The notes below the pieces were generated by a model. The model made no database searches. It saw nothing but the letters and a program-made list of their open reading frames with translations, and had not been told where the DNA came from. Below, piece after piece: positions 1-17,030 of a stretch of DNA of 64,000 nt (position 1 is its first letter; the number at the start of each line of letters is the position of its first letter). The position numbers were made by a program, and so were the translations under genes. Source of the stretch: Eriocheir sinensis (lineage: Eukaryota; Arthropoda; Malacostraca; Decapoda; Varunidae); NCBI RefSeq assembly GCF_024679095.1, contig NC_066535.1:246501-310500 (forward strand), read 5' to 3'.

Positions 1-461
1 GCGTTGAAGGACACCAGGTTCTTCTTGCCCCAATCAGAAATAATAGTAAGGACTGAGGCTAAGCGTTCTGCAGCCTCCAGCCTTGAGTCGTTAAGTTCCT
101 GAAGGGTGGGTCTTCTATTAAAAGAAGTTGAGTAATGCAGAGTGGAATCATCGGCGTAGGAATGGATAGGACAGTTCGTTTTGGAAAGAAGATCATCAAT
201 GAACAACAGAAAAATAGTGGGAGATAGGACAGAACCCTGTGGGACACCACTGTTAATAGATTTAGGGGAAGAACAGTGACCGTCTACCACGGCAGAAATA
301 GAACGGTCAGAAAGGAAACTGGAGATAAAGGTACAGAGAGAAGGATAGAAACCGAAGGAAGGTAGTTTAGAAAGCAAAGATTTGTGCCAGACCCTATCAA
401 AAGCTTTTGATATGTCCAGCGCAATAGCAAAAGTTTCGCCGAAACGGCTAAGAGAGGATTT
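1..461 (-). mobile_element. CR1/jockey-like LINE fragment, reverse transcriptase part
   Basis: The reverse complement is nearly identical to the RT core of the LINE copies at 2713-3962 and 9549-12612. It covers the DISKAFDRVWHK motif, the SGVPQGSVLSP motif and the YADD catalytic box. The frame appears open from 461 down to the window edge. The 5' end is truncated at 461, where it abuts satellite in mid-monomer, and the 3' end lies off the left edge, so no poly-A or target-site duplication can be tested. As a member of a non-LTR retrotransposon family it would have encoded target-primed reverse transcription. Here it is only a 5'-truncated copy. Confidence 0.85.
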
Positions 462-2712
462 ACCTTAATGAATGAGCATTTTGTATATTTATTTTAATAC
501 AAATTTAAATATTCTATGTGTATTTTGGTACATATATATTTTATAAAAACTGCGTTATTTTATGGGTATTTTGCATCTTAATTTTCATACAAATTTACAT
601 TATTTTATCAATATTCTGTGTATTTATTTTGATACGATTTTACACTATTCTATTTGTTTTTTGTATATATTTTTTTCATACAAATTTGCATTATTTTATG
701 TGTATTTTGTATATGTATTTCAATACAGATTTACTTACTTTTATGTGTATTTTGTATATTTATTTTCATACAAATTTAAATTATTTTTGTGTATTTTTGT
801 ATGAATTTTTTATATATATTTTTATAGAAATTTACGTTTTTTATGTGTATTCGTATATATATTTTGAAATAAATTTACATTGTTTTATGTGTGTTTTGCA
901 TATCTATTTCAATACAAATTTACCATATTGTATATTTATTTTAATACAAATCTAATTATTTGATGTGTTTTTGTATACATATTTTTATAAAAATATGCTT
1001 TTTTAATGGGTATTTTGCATCTTTATTTTCATACAAATTTACATTATTTTATTGATATTCTGTGTATTTATTTTGATACGATTTTACATTATTCTATGTG
1101 TATTTTGAATGTATTTTATTTTATTTTGTTTTATGTGTGTTTTGCATATCTATTTCAATACAAATTTACCATATTGTATGTGCATTTTGTATATTTATTT
1201 TAATACAAATATAATTATTTGATGTGTGTTTTTGTATACATATTTTTATAAAAATATGCTTTTTTTATGGGTATTTTGCATCTTTATTTTCATATAAATT
1301 TACATTATTTTATTGATATTCTGTGTATTTATTTTGATACGATTTTACATTATTCTATGTGTATTTTGAATGTATTTTATTTTACATATTTACATTATTT
1401 AATGTGCATTTTCTATATATATTTTATACAAATATATGTTACTTTATGTCTATTTGTTTATATATTTTCCTACAAATTTACATTATTTTATGTGTATTTT
1501 GTATATGTATTTCAATACAAATTTACCAAATTTTATGTGTATTTTGTATATCTATTTCATTACAAATTTGTCTTATTTTATGTTTATTTTTATATTTATT
1601 TTCATTCAAATTCAAATTATTTTATGTGTATATATTTATTTGTATTTACGTTATTTTAGGTGTATTTTCTATATATATTTTCATTCAAAATTACATTATT
1701 TTATCGGTATTTTGTTCATTTATTTCGATACGAATTTAGATTATTTCATGTGTATTTTCTATACATATTTTTATACGCATTTACATTATTTAATGTGTGT
1801 TTTGTATATATATTTTATATACAATTTTACTTCATTTTATGTCCATTTGTGTTGTTGTTTTTATACAAATTTACATTATTTTAAGTGTATTATGTACTTT
1901 TTTTTATTTAATTGCCTTATTTTATGTGTATTTTGTCTATTTATTTTCATACAAATGTAAAGTATTTGATGTGCGTTTTTGTACATATATTTTTATAGAA
2001 ATTTGCGTTATTTTATGTGTATTTTGTATATATTTTTTCATACAAATTTACATTTTTTTATTATTATTTTGTTTATGTATTTTGATACGAAGTTACATTA
2101 TTATATGTGTATTTTGTATATATTTTGTATACGTATTTTCATTATTTAATGTGTATTTTGTTTATATATTTTCATACAAATTTAAATTACTTTTGTGTAT
2201 ATTTGTATATAGTTTTATACAAATTTACGTTATTTTATGTGTATTTTGTATATTTATTTTCATAGAAATTCACATTCTTCTATTGGTATTTTGTTTATTT
2301 TGATACGAATTTACATATTTTATGTGTCTTTTGTATATATATTTTTATACGTATTTACATCATTTTATGTGTATTTTTTATATATATTTTTATAAAAATT
2401 TACGTTTTTTTACGTTGATTCGTATATATATTTTGCAACAAATTTACATTATTTGATGTGTGTTTTGCATATCTATTTCAATACAAATTTACCATATTGT
2501 ATGTGTATTTTGTACATTTATTTTAATACAAATTTAATTATTTGATTTGTATAATTCTATATATATTTTTATATAAATATGCTTTTTTTATGGGTATTTT
2601 GCATCTTTATTTTCATACAATTTTACTTTATTTTATTGATATTCTGTGTATTTATTTTGATACGATTTTACATAGTTATATGTGTATTTTGTATATATTT
2701 TATTTAACATAT
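462..2712 (+). repeat. 45-bp HOR satellite, plus orientation, segment 1
   Basis: Equivalent points of successive monomers fall at 591, 636, 682, 727 and 772, which gives a 45-bp period. The monomer core reads TTATGTGTATTTTGTATAT, followed by an ATTT..CATAC block and an AAATTTAC block. Monomer variants recur in a fixed order; the landmark variant has GGGTATTTTGCATCTT (about 562, 1006, 1267, 2590). There is no gene here: apparent frames such as 518-955 and 1436-1960 are monomers read through. Confidence 0.93.
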
Positions 2713-3962
2713 CAAAATATATATATATTTTATTTGGACATATCAAAAGCTTTTGATAGGGTCTGGCACAAATCTTTGCTTTCTAAACTACCCTCCTACG
2801 GTTTCTATCCTTCTCTCTGTACCTTTATCTCCAGTTTCCTTTCTGACCGTTCTATTTCTGCCGTGGTAGACGGTCACTGTTCTTCCCCTAAATCTATTAA
2901 CAGTGGTGTCCCACAGGGTTCTGTCCTATCTCCCACTCTTTTTCTGTTGTTCATTGATGATCTTCTTTCCAAAATGAACTGTCCTATCCATTCCTACGCC
3001 GATGATTCCACTCTGCATTATTCAACTTCTTTTAATAGAAGACCCACCCTTCAGGAACTTAACGACTCACGGCTGGAGGCTGCAGAACGCTTAGCCTCAG
3101 TCCTTACTATTATTTCCGATTGGGGCAAGAAGAACCTGGTGTCCTTCAACGCCTCAAAAACACAGTTTCTCCACCTATCCACTCGACGCAATCTTCCAAA
3201 CAACTATCCCCTATTCTTTGACAACACCCAGCTATCACCTTCCTCAACACTAAACATCCTCGGTCTATCCTTAACTCAAAATCTCAACTGGAAACTTCAT
3301 ATCTCATCTCTTACTAAATCAGCTTCCTCGAGGCTGGGCGTTCTGTACCGTCTCCGCCAGTTCTTCTCCCCTGCACAGTTGCTGTCCATATACAGGGGCC
3401 TTGTCCGCCCTCGTATGGAGTATGCCTCTCATGTGTGGGCTCCCTCACAGCTCTTCTGGACAGAGTGGAGGCAAAGGCTCTTCGTCTCATCAGCTCTCCT
3501 CCTCATACTGATAGTCTTCTACCTCTTAAATTCCGCCGCAATGTTGCCTCTCTTTCTATTTTCTATCGATATTTCCACGCTGACTGCTTTTCTGAACTTG
3601 CTAACTGCATGCCTCCCCCCCTCCCGCGGCCCCGCTGCACTCGACTTTCTACTCATGCTCATCCCTATACTGTCCAAACCCCTTATGCAAGAGTTAACCA
3701 GCATCTTCACTCTTTCATCCCTCACGCTGGTAAACTCTGGAACAATCTTCCTTCATCTGTATTTCCTCCTGCCTACGACTTGAACTCTTTCAAGAGGAGG
3801 GTATCAGGACACCTCTCCTCCCGAAACTGACCTATCTTTCGGCCACCTCTTTGGATTCTTTTTAGGAGCAGCGAGTTGCGGGCTTTTTTTTTTTATTAAT
3901 GTTTACTTTTTTGTGCCCTTGAGCTGTCTCCTTTGCTGTAAAAAAAAAAAAAAAAAAAAAAA
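2713..3962 (+). mobile_element. LINE copy 1 (CR1/jockey-like), 5'-truncated
   Basis: This non-LTR element starts inside the RT domain and ends in a 3' UTR and a poly-A run at 3940-3962. It sits in the middle of a satellite monomer: left flank ...TTTAACATAT, right flank AACATATTTACATT, so AACATAT (2706-2712 and 3961-3967) is a probable short target-site duplication, although its first two A may belong to the tail. The corresponding site near 21350 lacks the insertion. It is very similar to copy 2, so the family was recently active. Confidence 0.92.
2733..3830 (+). pseudogene. LINE copy 1 RT/C-terminal ORF, frameshifted
   Basis: The reading frame enters from satellite and continues into RT: DISKAFDRVWHK, SGVPQGSVLSP, and catalytic YADD at 2994-3005. 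It then shows the C-terminal thumb-like region ending LWNNLPSSVF...FKRRV, typical of CR1/jockey-superfamily ORF2. The ORF2 frame is lost near 3440, where a short deletion removes part of the GGSTHTALLDR motif that is intact around 43280. The C-terminal part continues in a second frame at 3435-3830. The upstream endonuclease and fingers are absent through 5' truncation. It is not functional. Confidence 0.85.
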
Positions 3963-6096
3963 CATATTTACATTATTTAATGTGCATTTTCTATATATAT
4001 TTTATACATATATACGTTACTTTATGTCTATTTGTTTATATATTTTTATACAAATTTACATTATTTTATGTGTATTTTGTATATGTATTTCAATAAAAAT
4101 TTATCTAATTTCATGTGTATTTTTTATTTCTATTTTCATACAAATTGAAATTATTTTTGTGTATTTTTGTATGTATTTTTATACAAATGATAGTTATTTT
4201 ATATATTTTTTTGTATATTTATTTTCCTACATATATACATTCTTTTATTGAAATTTAGTTTATTGAATTTGATACGAATTTACATTATTTTAGGTATATT
4301 TTGTATATATATTTTTATTCGTATTTACATCATTTTATGTGTATTTTTTATATATATTTTTATTGAAATTTACGTTATTTTATGTGTTTTCGTATACATA
4401 TTTTAATACAAATTTACATTATTTGATGTGTATTTTGCATATCTATTTCAATACAAATTTATCTTATTGTATGTGGATTTTGTATATTTATTTTAATACA
4501 AATTTAATTATTTGATGTCTATTTTATACAAATATGCGTTATTTTATGGGTATTTTGCATCTTTATTTTCATAGAAATTTATATTATTTTACATTATTCT
4601 ATGCGTATTTTGTATATATATTTTTTTACACTTTTCCATTATTTAATGTGTATTTTGTATATATATTTTATACAAATTTACGATATTTTTTGTGTATTTG
4701 TTGATATATTTTGACACAAATTTACAATATTTTATGGGTATTTTGTATATATATTTCAAAAGAAATTTACCTAGTTTTATGTGTATTTTGTATATCTATT
4801 TTCATATAAATTCAAATTATTTCTGGGTATTTTTGTATATATTTTCATACAAATTTTACTTATGTTATGTGTATTTTGTAAATTTATTTTCATTCAAATA
4901 TATATTATTTTATTGGTATTCTGTTGATTTATTTTGATGCGAATTTACATTATTTTACATGTACTTTGTATATATATTTTTATACGCATTTACATTATTT
5001 AATGTTTATTTTGAATATATATTTTTATACAAATTCATGTTATTTTATGTGTATTTGTATATATATTTTCATACAAATTTACATTATTTTATGTGTATTT
5101 TGTACATATATTTCATTACAAATACACCTTATTTTATATTTATTTTGTATATTAATTTCATTCAATTTTAAATTATTTTATGTGTATATTTGTATTTGTA
5201 TTTAGGTTATTTTATATGTATTTTCTATATATATTTTCATCCAAAATTACATTATTTTATTGGTGTTTTCCTAATTTAATTCGACACGAATTTAGATTAT
5301 TTGATAGGTATTTTGTATACATATTTTTATACGCATTTACATTATTTAATGTGTGTTTTGTATATATATTTTTATGCAAATTTACTTTATTTTATGTGCA
5401 TTTTTGTACATATATTTTTTAAAGAAATTTGCGTTATTATATGTGTATTTTGTATATGTTTTCTCATACAAATTTACATTATTTTATTGGTATTTTGTTT
5501 ATTTATTTTGATACGAATTATATTATTATATGTGTATTTTGTACATATTTTTTATACGTATTTACATTATTTAATGAGTATTTTGTTTATATATTTTTAT
5601 ATAAATTTACGTTATTATATGTGTATTTGTATAAATATTTTGATACAAATTTACAATATTTTATGTATTTTGTATATATTTTTCAATTCAAATTTAGCTT
5701 ATTTTAAGTGTATTTTGTATATCCTTTTTCACTCAAATTTAATTACTTTTGTGTATATTTGTATAAAGTTTTATACAAATTTACGTTATTTTATTTGTAT
5801 TTTGTATATTTTTTTTATACAGATACTCATTCTTTTATTGGTATTTTGTTTATCTATTTTAATACCAGTTTACATTATTTTATGTGTATTTTGTATACAT
5901 TTTTTATACGTATTTACTTCATTTTATATTTATTTTGTATATATTTTTTATATTGTGTATACGTATATATATTTTGAAACAAATTTACATTGTTTTATAT
6001 GTACTTTGCATATCTATTTAAATACAAATTTACCTTAATGAATGTGCATTTTGTATATTTATTTTAATACAAATTTAAATATTTTATGTGTATATT

Positions 6097-6098
<2 letters not shown>

Positions 6099-6180
<82 letters not shown>

Positions 6181-6182
6181 TT
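6099..6182. repeat. (AT)n microsatellite followed by T run
   Basis: About 65 bp of alternating AT is followed by about 20 T. It lies at the position where unexpanded monomers carry a short GTATATATATTTTTT, so it grew in situ from the satellite. Confidence 0.95.
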
Positions 6183-8483
6183 AAATGCGTTATTTTATGG
6201 GTATTTTGCATCTTGATTTTCATACAAATTTACATTATTTTATTAATATTCCGTGTGTTTATTTTGATACGATTTTACACTATGCTATTTGTGTTTTGTA
6301 TATATTTTTTTCATACAAATTTGCATTATTTTATGTGTATTTTGCATATGTATTTCAATACAGATTTACTTACTTCTATGTGTATTTTGTATATTTATTT
6401 TCATACAAATTTGAATTATTTTTGTGTATTTTTGTATGTATTTTTTATATATATTTTTATAGAAATTTACGTTTTTTTATGTGTATTCGTATATATATTT
6501 TGAAATAAATTTACATTGTTTTATGTGTGTTTTGCATATCTATTTCAATACAAATTTACCATATTGTATGTGCATTTTGTATATTTATTTTAATACAAAT
6601 TTAATTATTTGATGTGTGTTTTTGTATACATATTTTTATAAAAATATGCTTTTTTTATGGGTATTTTGCATCTTTATTTTCATACAAATTTACATTATTT
6701 TATTGATATTCTGTGTATTTATTTTGATACGATTTTACATTATTCTATGTGTATTTTGAATATATTTTATTTTACATATTTACATTATTTAATGTGCATT
6801 TTCTATATATTTTATACAAATATATGTTACTTTATGTCTATTTGTTTATATATTTTCCTAAAAATTTACATTATATTATGAGTATTTTGTACATGTATTT
6901 CAATACAAATTTACCTAATTTTATGTGTATTTTGTATATCTATTTCCATACAAATTGAAATTATTTTTGTGCATTTTTGTGTATATTTTTATACGAATTT
7001 TAGTTATTTTATATATTATTTTGTATATCTCTTTTCCTACATATATATATTCTTTTATTGAAATTTAGTTCATTGAATTTCAGACGAATTTACCTTATTT
7101 TAGGTGTATTTTCTATATATATTTTTATACGTATTTACATCACTTTATGTGTATTTTGTATATATATTTTCATAGAAATTTACTTTATTTTATGTGTTTT
7201 CGTATATGTATTTTAATACAAATCTACATTATTTGAAGTATATTTTGCATATCTATTTCAATACAAATTTACCTTATTGTACGTGCATTTTGTATATTTA
7301 TTTTAATACAAATTTAATTATTTTATGAGTATTTTTGTATATATATTTTTATACAAATATCCGTTATTTTATGAGTATTTTGCATCTTTATTTTCATAGA
7401 AATTTACATTATATTATTGATATTCTGTTCATTTATTTTGATACGATTTTACATTATTCTATGTGTATTTTGTATATATTTTTTATACATTTTTCCATTA
7501 TATAATGTGTATTTTGTACCAATATTTTATACAAATTTACATTATTTTATGTGTATTTGTTTATATATTTTGACACATATTTACAATATTCTATGGGTAT
7601 TTTGTATATATGTTTCAAAAGAAATTGATCTAGTTTTATGTATATTTTGTACATCTATTTTCATACAAATTCAAATTATTTTCGGGTATTTTTGTATATA
7701 TTTTAAAACAAATTTTAGTTATGTTTTGTGTATTTTGTAAATTTATTTTCATTCAAATATATGTTATTTTATTGGTATTTTATTTATTTATTTTGATACG
7801 AATTTACATTATTTTATATGTACTTTGTATATATATTTTTATACTCATTTACATTATTTAATGTTTATTTTGAATATATAGTTTTATACAAATTCATGTT
7901 ATTTTATGTTATTTGTATATATATTTTCATACAAATTGACAATATTTTATGTGTATTTTGTACATATATTTCATTACAAATTTACCTTATTTTATGTGTA
8001 TATTTGTATTTGTATTTAGGTTAATTTATGTGTATTTTCTATATATATTTTCATCAATAATAACATTATTTTATTGGTATTTTGTTAATTTAATTCGATA
8101 CGAATTTAGATTATTTCATAGGTATTTTGTATACATATTTTTATACGCATTTACATTATTTAATGTGTGTTTTGTATATATATTTTTATGCAAATTTACT
8201 TTATTTTACGTGCATTTTTGTACATATATTTTTATAGAAACTTGCGTTATTTTATGTGTATTTTGTATATGTTTTCTTATACAAATTTACATTAATTTAT
8301 TGGTATTTTGTTTATTTATTTTGACACGAATTTTATTATTATATGTGTATTTTGTACATATTTTTTATACGTATTTAAAGTATTTAATGAAAATTTTGTT
8401 CATATAATTTTTTACAAATTTACGTTATTATATGTGTAGTTGAATAAATATTTTGATACAAATTTACATTATTTTATGTGTTT

Positions 8484-8610
<127 letters not shown>

Positions 8611-9714
8611 CAAATTTAGCTTATTTTATGTGCATTTTGTATATCTATTGTCATACAAATTTAATTACTTTTTTGCATTTTTGTATATAGTTTTTTACAA
8701 ATTTACGTTATTTTATGTGTATTTTGTATATTTATATTTATACAAATACACATTCTTTTATTGGTATTTTGTTTATTTATTTTGATTCGAATTTATATTA
8801 TTTTATGTGTATTTTGTATACATTTTTTATACGTATTTACCTAATTGTATGTGTATTTTCTATATATGTTTTTATAGAAATCTACGTTATTTTATGTGTA
8901 TTCGTATATATATTTTGAAACAAATTTACATTGTTTTATATGTATTTTTGCATATCTCTTTCAATACAAATTTACCTTATTGTATGTGCATTTTGTATAT
9001 ATATTTCAATACAAATTTAAATATTTTATGTGTATTTTGGTATATATATTTTTTTAAAAATGCGCAATTTTATGGGAATTTTGCATCTTTATTTTCATAC
9101 AAATTTACATTATTTTATTAATATTATGTGTATTTATTCTATTTGTTTTTTGTATATATTTTTTTATTCATATTTACATTATTGAAAGTGTATCTTGCAA
9201 ATATATATTTTATACAAATTTACGTTATTTTATGTGTATTTGTTTATATATTTTCATACAAATTTACATTATTTTATGAGTATTTTGTATATGAATTTCA
9301 ATACAAATTTGCCTAATTTTATGTGTATTTTCCATATATCTTTTCAAACAAATTTAATTTATTTTTGTGAATTTTTTGTAATATATTTTGAAACAAATTT
9401 ACATTGTTTTATATGTATTTTGCATATCTATTTCAATACAAGTTTACCTTATTGTATGTGCATTTTGTATATTTATTTTAGTAAAAATTCAAATATTTTG
9501 TGTATTTTCGTATATATATTTTTATAAAAAAAATGCGTTATTTTATTTGTATTTTGCATCCTCACTAACCGTTTCCCTATTGTCTCACCAACACCGGAGA
9601 GTAGTTCAGCATGCTCTCTAAAGACAGATCCTCTCTTTATCCACACCACACTACATTCACATAACATATACACCTTTTTCCAAAATTCAAAATTCAAAAT
9701 GGCTCAATTAAGCA

Positions 9715-10587
9715 ATGCCTCGGAGTCCTCGCCTGGGGGACCACAAATTCCCCAGGGGACTCCCTTCTGGCTGCCGACCCGAGAGGTGTCTTGATAACTC
9801 CTCGAACCTCTTTCTTCTCAATTTCTGCAACATTCGCGGTCTTCGCTCTAATTTTCATTCTGTGGAACATCATCTCTCCTCCTCTAAACCTCACCTTCTC
9901 TTCCTTACCGAAACACAGGTTTCTGAGGCTACTGACAGCAATCTCTACTCTGTTCCCTCCTACTATCTCTATCCTAAATTTCAATCCAAAGCTGGATGTT
10001 GCGCCTACGTGCGCAACTACATCACGTGCTCTCGTGCCCACGACCTTGACTCTTCTGAATTTTCCACCATCTGGTTAAGACTTCACTGTCATTCTATTAC
10101 TAAATACATCTGTGCTGTTTATCTCTCACCTAACTCTACCAACTATGTAAAATTCTTTGACTATTTGAATTCTAAAGTGGAGCACATCTTGACCCACTCT
10201 CCCTTCGCTGAAATCTCCATCCTAGGAGATTTCAATGTTCCCCACCAGCTTTGGCTTTCATCCTCTTTCACTGACCATCCTGGTGAACAAGCCTACAACT
10301 TTGCTATCCTCAACGACCTAGAGCAGTTGGTCCAGCACCCTACACGTATTCCTGACCGTCTTGGAGATCGGCCCAACATTCTAGACCTCTTCCTTACCTC
10401 AAACCCTTCTGCTTATTCTGTCAAACTGTTCTCTCCGTTGGGCTCCTCCGATCACAATCTTATTTCTGCATCCTGTCCTATCGCTCCTGTACATCCTCTG
10501 GACCCACCGAAGAGGCGATGCTTCTGGCATTTTGCTTCAGCTCGGTGGGACGACCTGAGGATGTACTTTTCCGATTCCGTGGAATGA
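9715..10587 (+). pseudogene. LINE copy 2 AP-endonuclease domain of ORF2
   Basis: This frame is an apurinic/apyrimidinic-like endonuclease, which nicks the target DNA in target-primed reverse transcription. Visible motifs in order are FCNIRGL, the catalytic Glu in FLTETQ, GDFN in LGDFNVPH, and SDH in SSDHNLIS. The start is uncertain: an upstream ATG at 9700 lies in another frame that stops within about 30 codons. After the SDH motif the frame is lost near 10575, and a second one-base change near 10617 is needed to follow the linker toward RT. It is a decayed 5' half. Confidence 0.82.
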
Positions 10588-11090
10588 TTATTGCTTCCAG
10601 GATAAAGACCCCTCTGTGTGCTCAGCGCATCACAGAGGTGATTGTCTCTGGAATGGAGGCATACATTCCTCGTTCTTTCTCTACTCCTCACGCTAAAAAG
10701 CCTTGGTTTAATCACGCTTGTTCTCGTGCTGTCAATGATAGAGGTAGCTCACAAAAGATACCAGAGCCTTCAAACTAATGCTAATTATGAACTTTACATT
10801 TCTGCCCGAAATCGTGCCAAATCTATTCTCCGACTAACCAAAAATTCTTTCATTAATAGAAAATGTCAAAACCTTGCTTTCTCTAACTCTTCCCGTGACT
10901 TCTGGCATCTAGCCCAAAACATCTCCTCCCACTTCACTTCTTCATCTTTCCCTCCACTCCTCAGTCCTGACGGCAACACTGCCGTCTTTATCTATCTCTA
11001 AGGCTGAACTCTTCTCTCAAACTTTTCTAAAACTCCACTCTGGACGATTCTGGGCATATTCCTCCTACTCATCCCCCCTCTGACTCCTTT
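10588..11090 (+). pseudogene. LINE copy 2 linker between endonuclease and RT, multiply frameshifted
   Basis: Recognisable family linker segments (GMEAYIP, KPWFNHACSRAV, ISARNRAKSILRLTKNSF, RDFWHLAQN) appear in successive different frames. At least two further frame changes occur, near 10745 and 11000. No separate gene is present. Confidence 0.75.
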
Positions 11091-12485
11091 ATGCCTGTTA
11101 TAAAGATTCTTCAAAATGATGTTTTCTATGCCCTCTCTGGCCTCAATCCTCAGAAGGCTTATGGACCTGATGGAGTGCCTCCTATTGTCCTTAAAAACTG
11201 TGCCTCCGTGCTGTCACCCTGCCTGGTCAAACTCTTTCGCCTCTGCCTGTCAACATCTACCTTTCCTTCTTGCTGGAAGTATGCCTTCACACAGCCTGTA
11301 CCTAAGAAGGGTGACCGCTCCAATCCCTCAAACTACCGTCCTATTGCTTTACTTTCTTGTCTATCTAAAGCTTTTGAATCAATCCTTAACCGTATGATTC
11401 AAAAGCACCTTTCCACTTCTGACCTTCTATCTGATCGCCAGTATGGGTTCCGCAAGGGGCGTTCTACTGGTGATCTCCTAGCCTTCTTAACTGACTCTTG
11501 GTCATCCTCTCTTAGCCGTTTCGGTGAAACTTTTGCTATTGCGCTGGACATATCAAAAGCTTTTGATAGGGTCTGGCACAAATCTTTGCTTTCTAAACTA
11601 CCCTCCTACGGTTTCTATCCTTCTCTCTGTACCTTTATCTCCAGTTTCCTTTCTGACCGTTCTATTTCTGCCGTGGTAGACGGTCACTGTTCTTCCCCTT
11701 AATCTATTAACAGTGGTGTCCCACAGGGTTCTGTCCTATCTCCCACTCTTTTTCTGTTGTTCATTGATGATCTTCTTTCCAAAACGAACTGTCCTATCCA
11801 TTCCTACGCCGATGATTCCACTCTGCATTATTCAACTTCTTTTAATAGAAGACCCACCCTTCAGGAACTTAACGACTCAAGGCTGGAGGCTGCAGAACGC
11901 TTAGCCTCAGTCCTTACTATTATTTCCGATTGGGGCAAGAAGAACCTGGTGTCCTTCAACGCCTCAAAAACACAGTTTCTCCACCTATCCACTCGACACA
12001 ATCTTCCAAACAACTATCCCCTATTCTTTGACAACACCCAGCTATCACCTTCCTCAACACTAAACATCCTCGGTCTATCCTTAACTCAAAATCTCAACTG
12101 GAAACTTCATATCTCATCTCTTACTAAATCAGCTCTTCGTCTCATCAGCTCTCCTCCTCATACTGATAGTCTTCTACCTCTTAAATTCCGCCGCAATGTT
12201 GCCTCTCTTTCTATCTTCTATCGATATTTCCACGCTGACTGCTCTTCTGAACTTGCTAACTGCATGCCTCCCCCCCTCCCGCGGCCCCGCTGCACTCGAC
12301 TTTCTACTCATGCTCATCTCTATACTGTCCAAACCCCTTATGCAAGAGTTAACCAGCATCTTCACTCTTTCATCCCTCACGCTGGTAAACTCTGGAACAA
12401 TCTTCCTTCATCTGTATTTCCTCCTGCCTACGACTTGAACTCTTTCAAGAGGAGGGTATCAGGACACCTCTCCTCCCGAAACTGA
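11091..12485 (+). pseudogene. LINE copy 2 reverse transcriptase and C-terminus, one nonsense codon and one deletion
   Basis: The RT domain runs from GPDGVPP and NYRPIAL through GFRKGRSTGD, DISKAFDRVWHK and the YADD box at 11804-11815. An in-frame TAA at 11700-11702 replaces the Lys codon found in copy 1 by a single A-to-T change; the same frame then resumes and stays open to 12485. Near 12141 about 155 bp (relative to copy 1) is missing, joining TKSA directly to LRLISS and removing the segment with RLGVLYRLRQF and RPRMEYASHVW. The junction shares GCT, which suggests microhomology-mediated loss. Confidence 0.88.
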
Positions 12486-12612
12486 CTTATCTTTCGGCCA
12501 CCTCTTTGGATTCTTTTTAGGAGCAGCGAGTAGCGGGCTTTTTTTTTTTATTAATGTTTACTTTTTTGTGCCCTTGAGCTGTCTCCTTTGCTGTAAAAAA
12601 AAAAAAAAAAAA

Positions 12613-13856
<1,244 letters not shown>

Positions 13857-13938
<82 letters not shown>
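13857..13938. repeat. (AT)n microsatellite abutting SINE head
   Basis: About 80 bp of alternating AT follow a short A run and end directly at the first base of the SINE. Confidence 0.94.
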
Positions 13939-13941
<3 letters not shown>

Positions 13942-13949
13942 GTAGGCGG

Positions 13950-13961
13950 TGGCGTAGGTGG
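13950..13961 (+). promoter_or_regulatory. Pol III A box of the SINE
   Basis: TGGCGTAGGTGG matches the A-box consensus at all but one position and lies about 40 bp upstream of the B box, a normal spacing. Confidence 0.7.
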
Positions 13962-14002
13962 TAGCGTACTGGGCTCACATTCACCGCGTGATGGACGACG
14001 CG

Positions 14003-14013
14003 GGTTCGAATCC
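14003..14013 (+). promoter_or_regulatory. Pol III B box of the SINE
   Basis: GGTTCGAATCC is an exact B-box match, equivalent to the T-loop of a tRNA. Confidence 0.85.
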
Positions 14014-14284
14014 CCACGCTACCACTCGGATTTTTCAGTCACCGCCGAGTGGCTTAAAACTACCCACATGCTGTCCTGAAGACCACCCATCAACCCGGAC
14101 TCTAGAGGAAGCCGTCCAAGCGAATCAAGAACGAGTTCCGGGAGGCAACATGAGCCAATGCAAGATGGCGCCACTATAAAACACTCGCCTGCGCCAGAAC
14201 GGGCTGGGCCGACAATCAGGCCCAACCTGGAGGAAGCCTTGGGCCGACCATCAGGCCCCACCGGAAAGATGCCTACAATAGGCG

Positions 14285-17030
<2,746 letters not shown>

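Larger units (their letters stand above)
9549..12612 (+). mobile_element. LINE copy 2 (CR1/jockey-like), long copy
   Basis: This is the longest copy in the window, with endonuclease, RT, C-terminal region, 3' UTR and poly-A (12595-12612). It splits a landmark monomer: left ...TATTTTGCATC, right ATCTTAATTTATATAC. The inverted counterpart near 14,940 carries the uninterrupted form, so both borders are well placed; any target-site duplication is only about 2-3 bp. Its RT is almost identical to copy 1. It carries several frameshifts, one in-frame stop and an internal deletion. Confidence 0.93.

Noticed and set aside
59..250. 63-codon minus-strand ORF and its twin at 11713-11904
   Set aside because: Both lie over the LINE RT but in a frame other than the one encoding the RT motifs.
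5301..6038. Long Tyr/Phe/Ile/Cys-rich ORF resembling a multi-pass membrane protein
   Set aside because: It is the 45-bp satellite read in its open frame; the same pseudo-peptides recur with every array copy and swap strand with satellite orientation.
13943..14022. A tRNA gene
   Set aside because: A and B boxes are present, but the segment continues into a SINE body and lacks a credible cloverleaf; treated as a tRNA-derived SINE.
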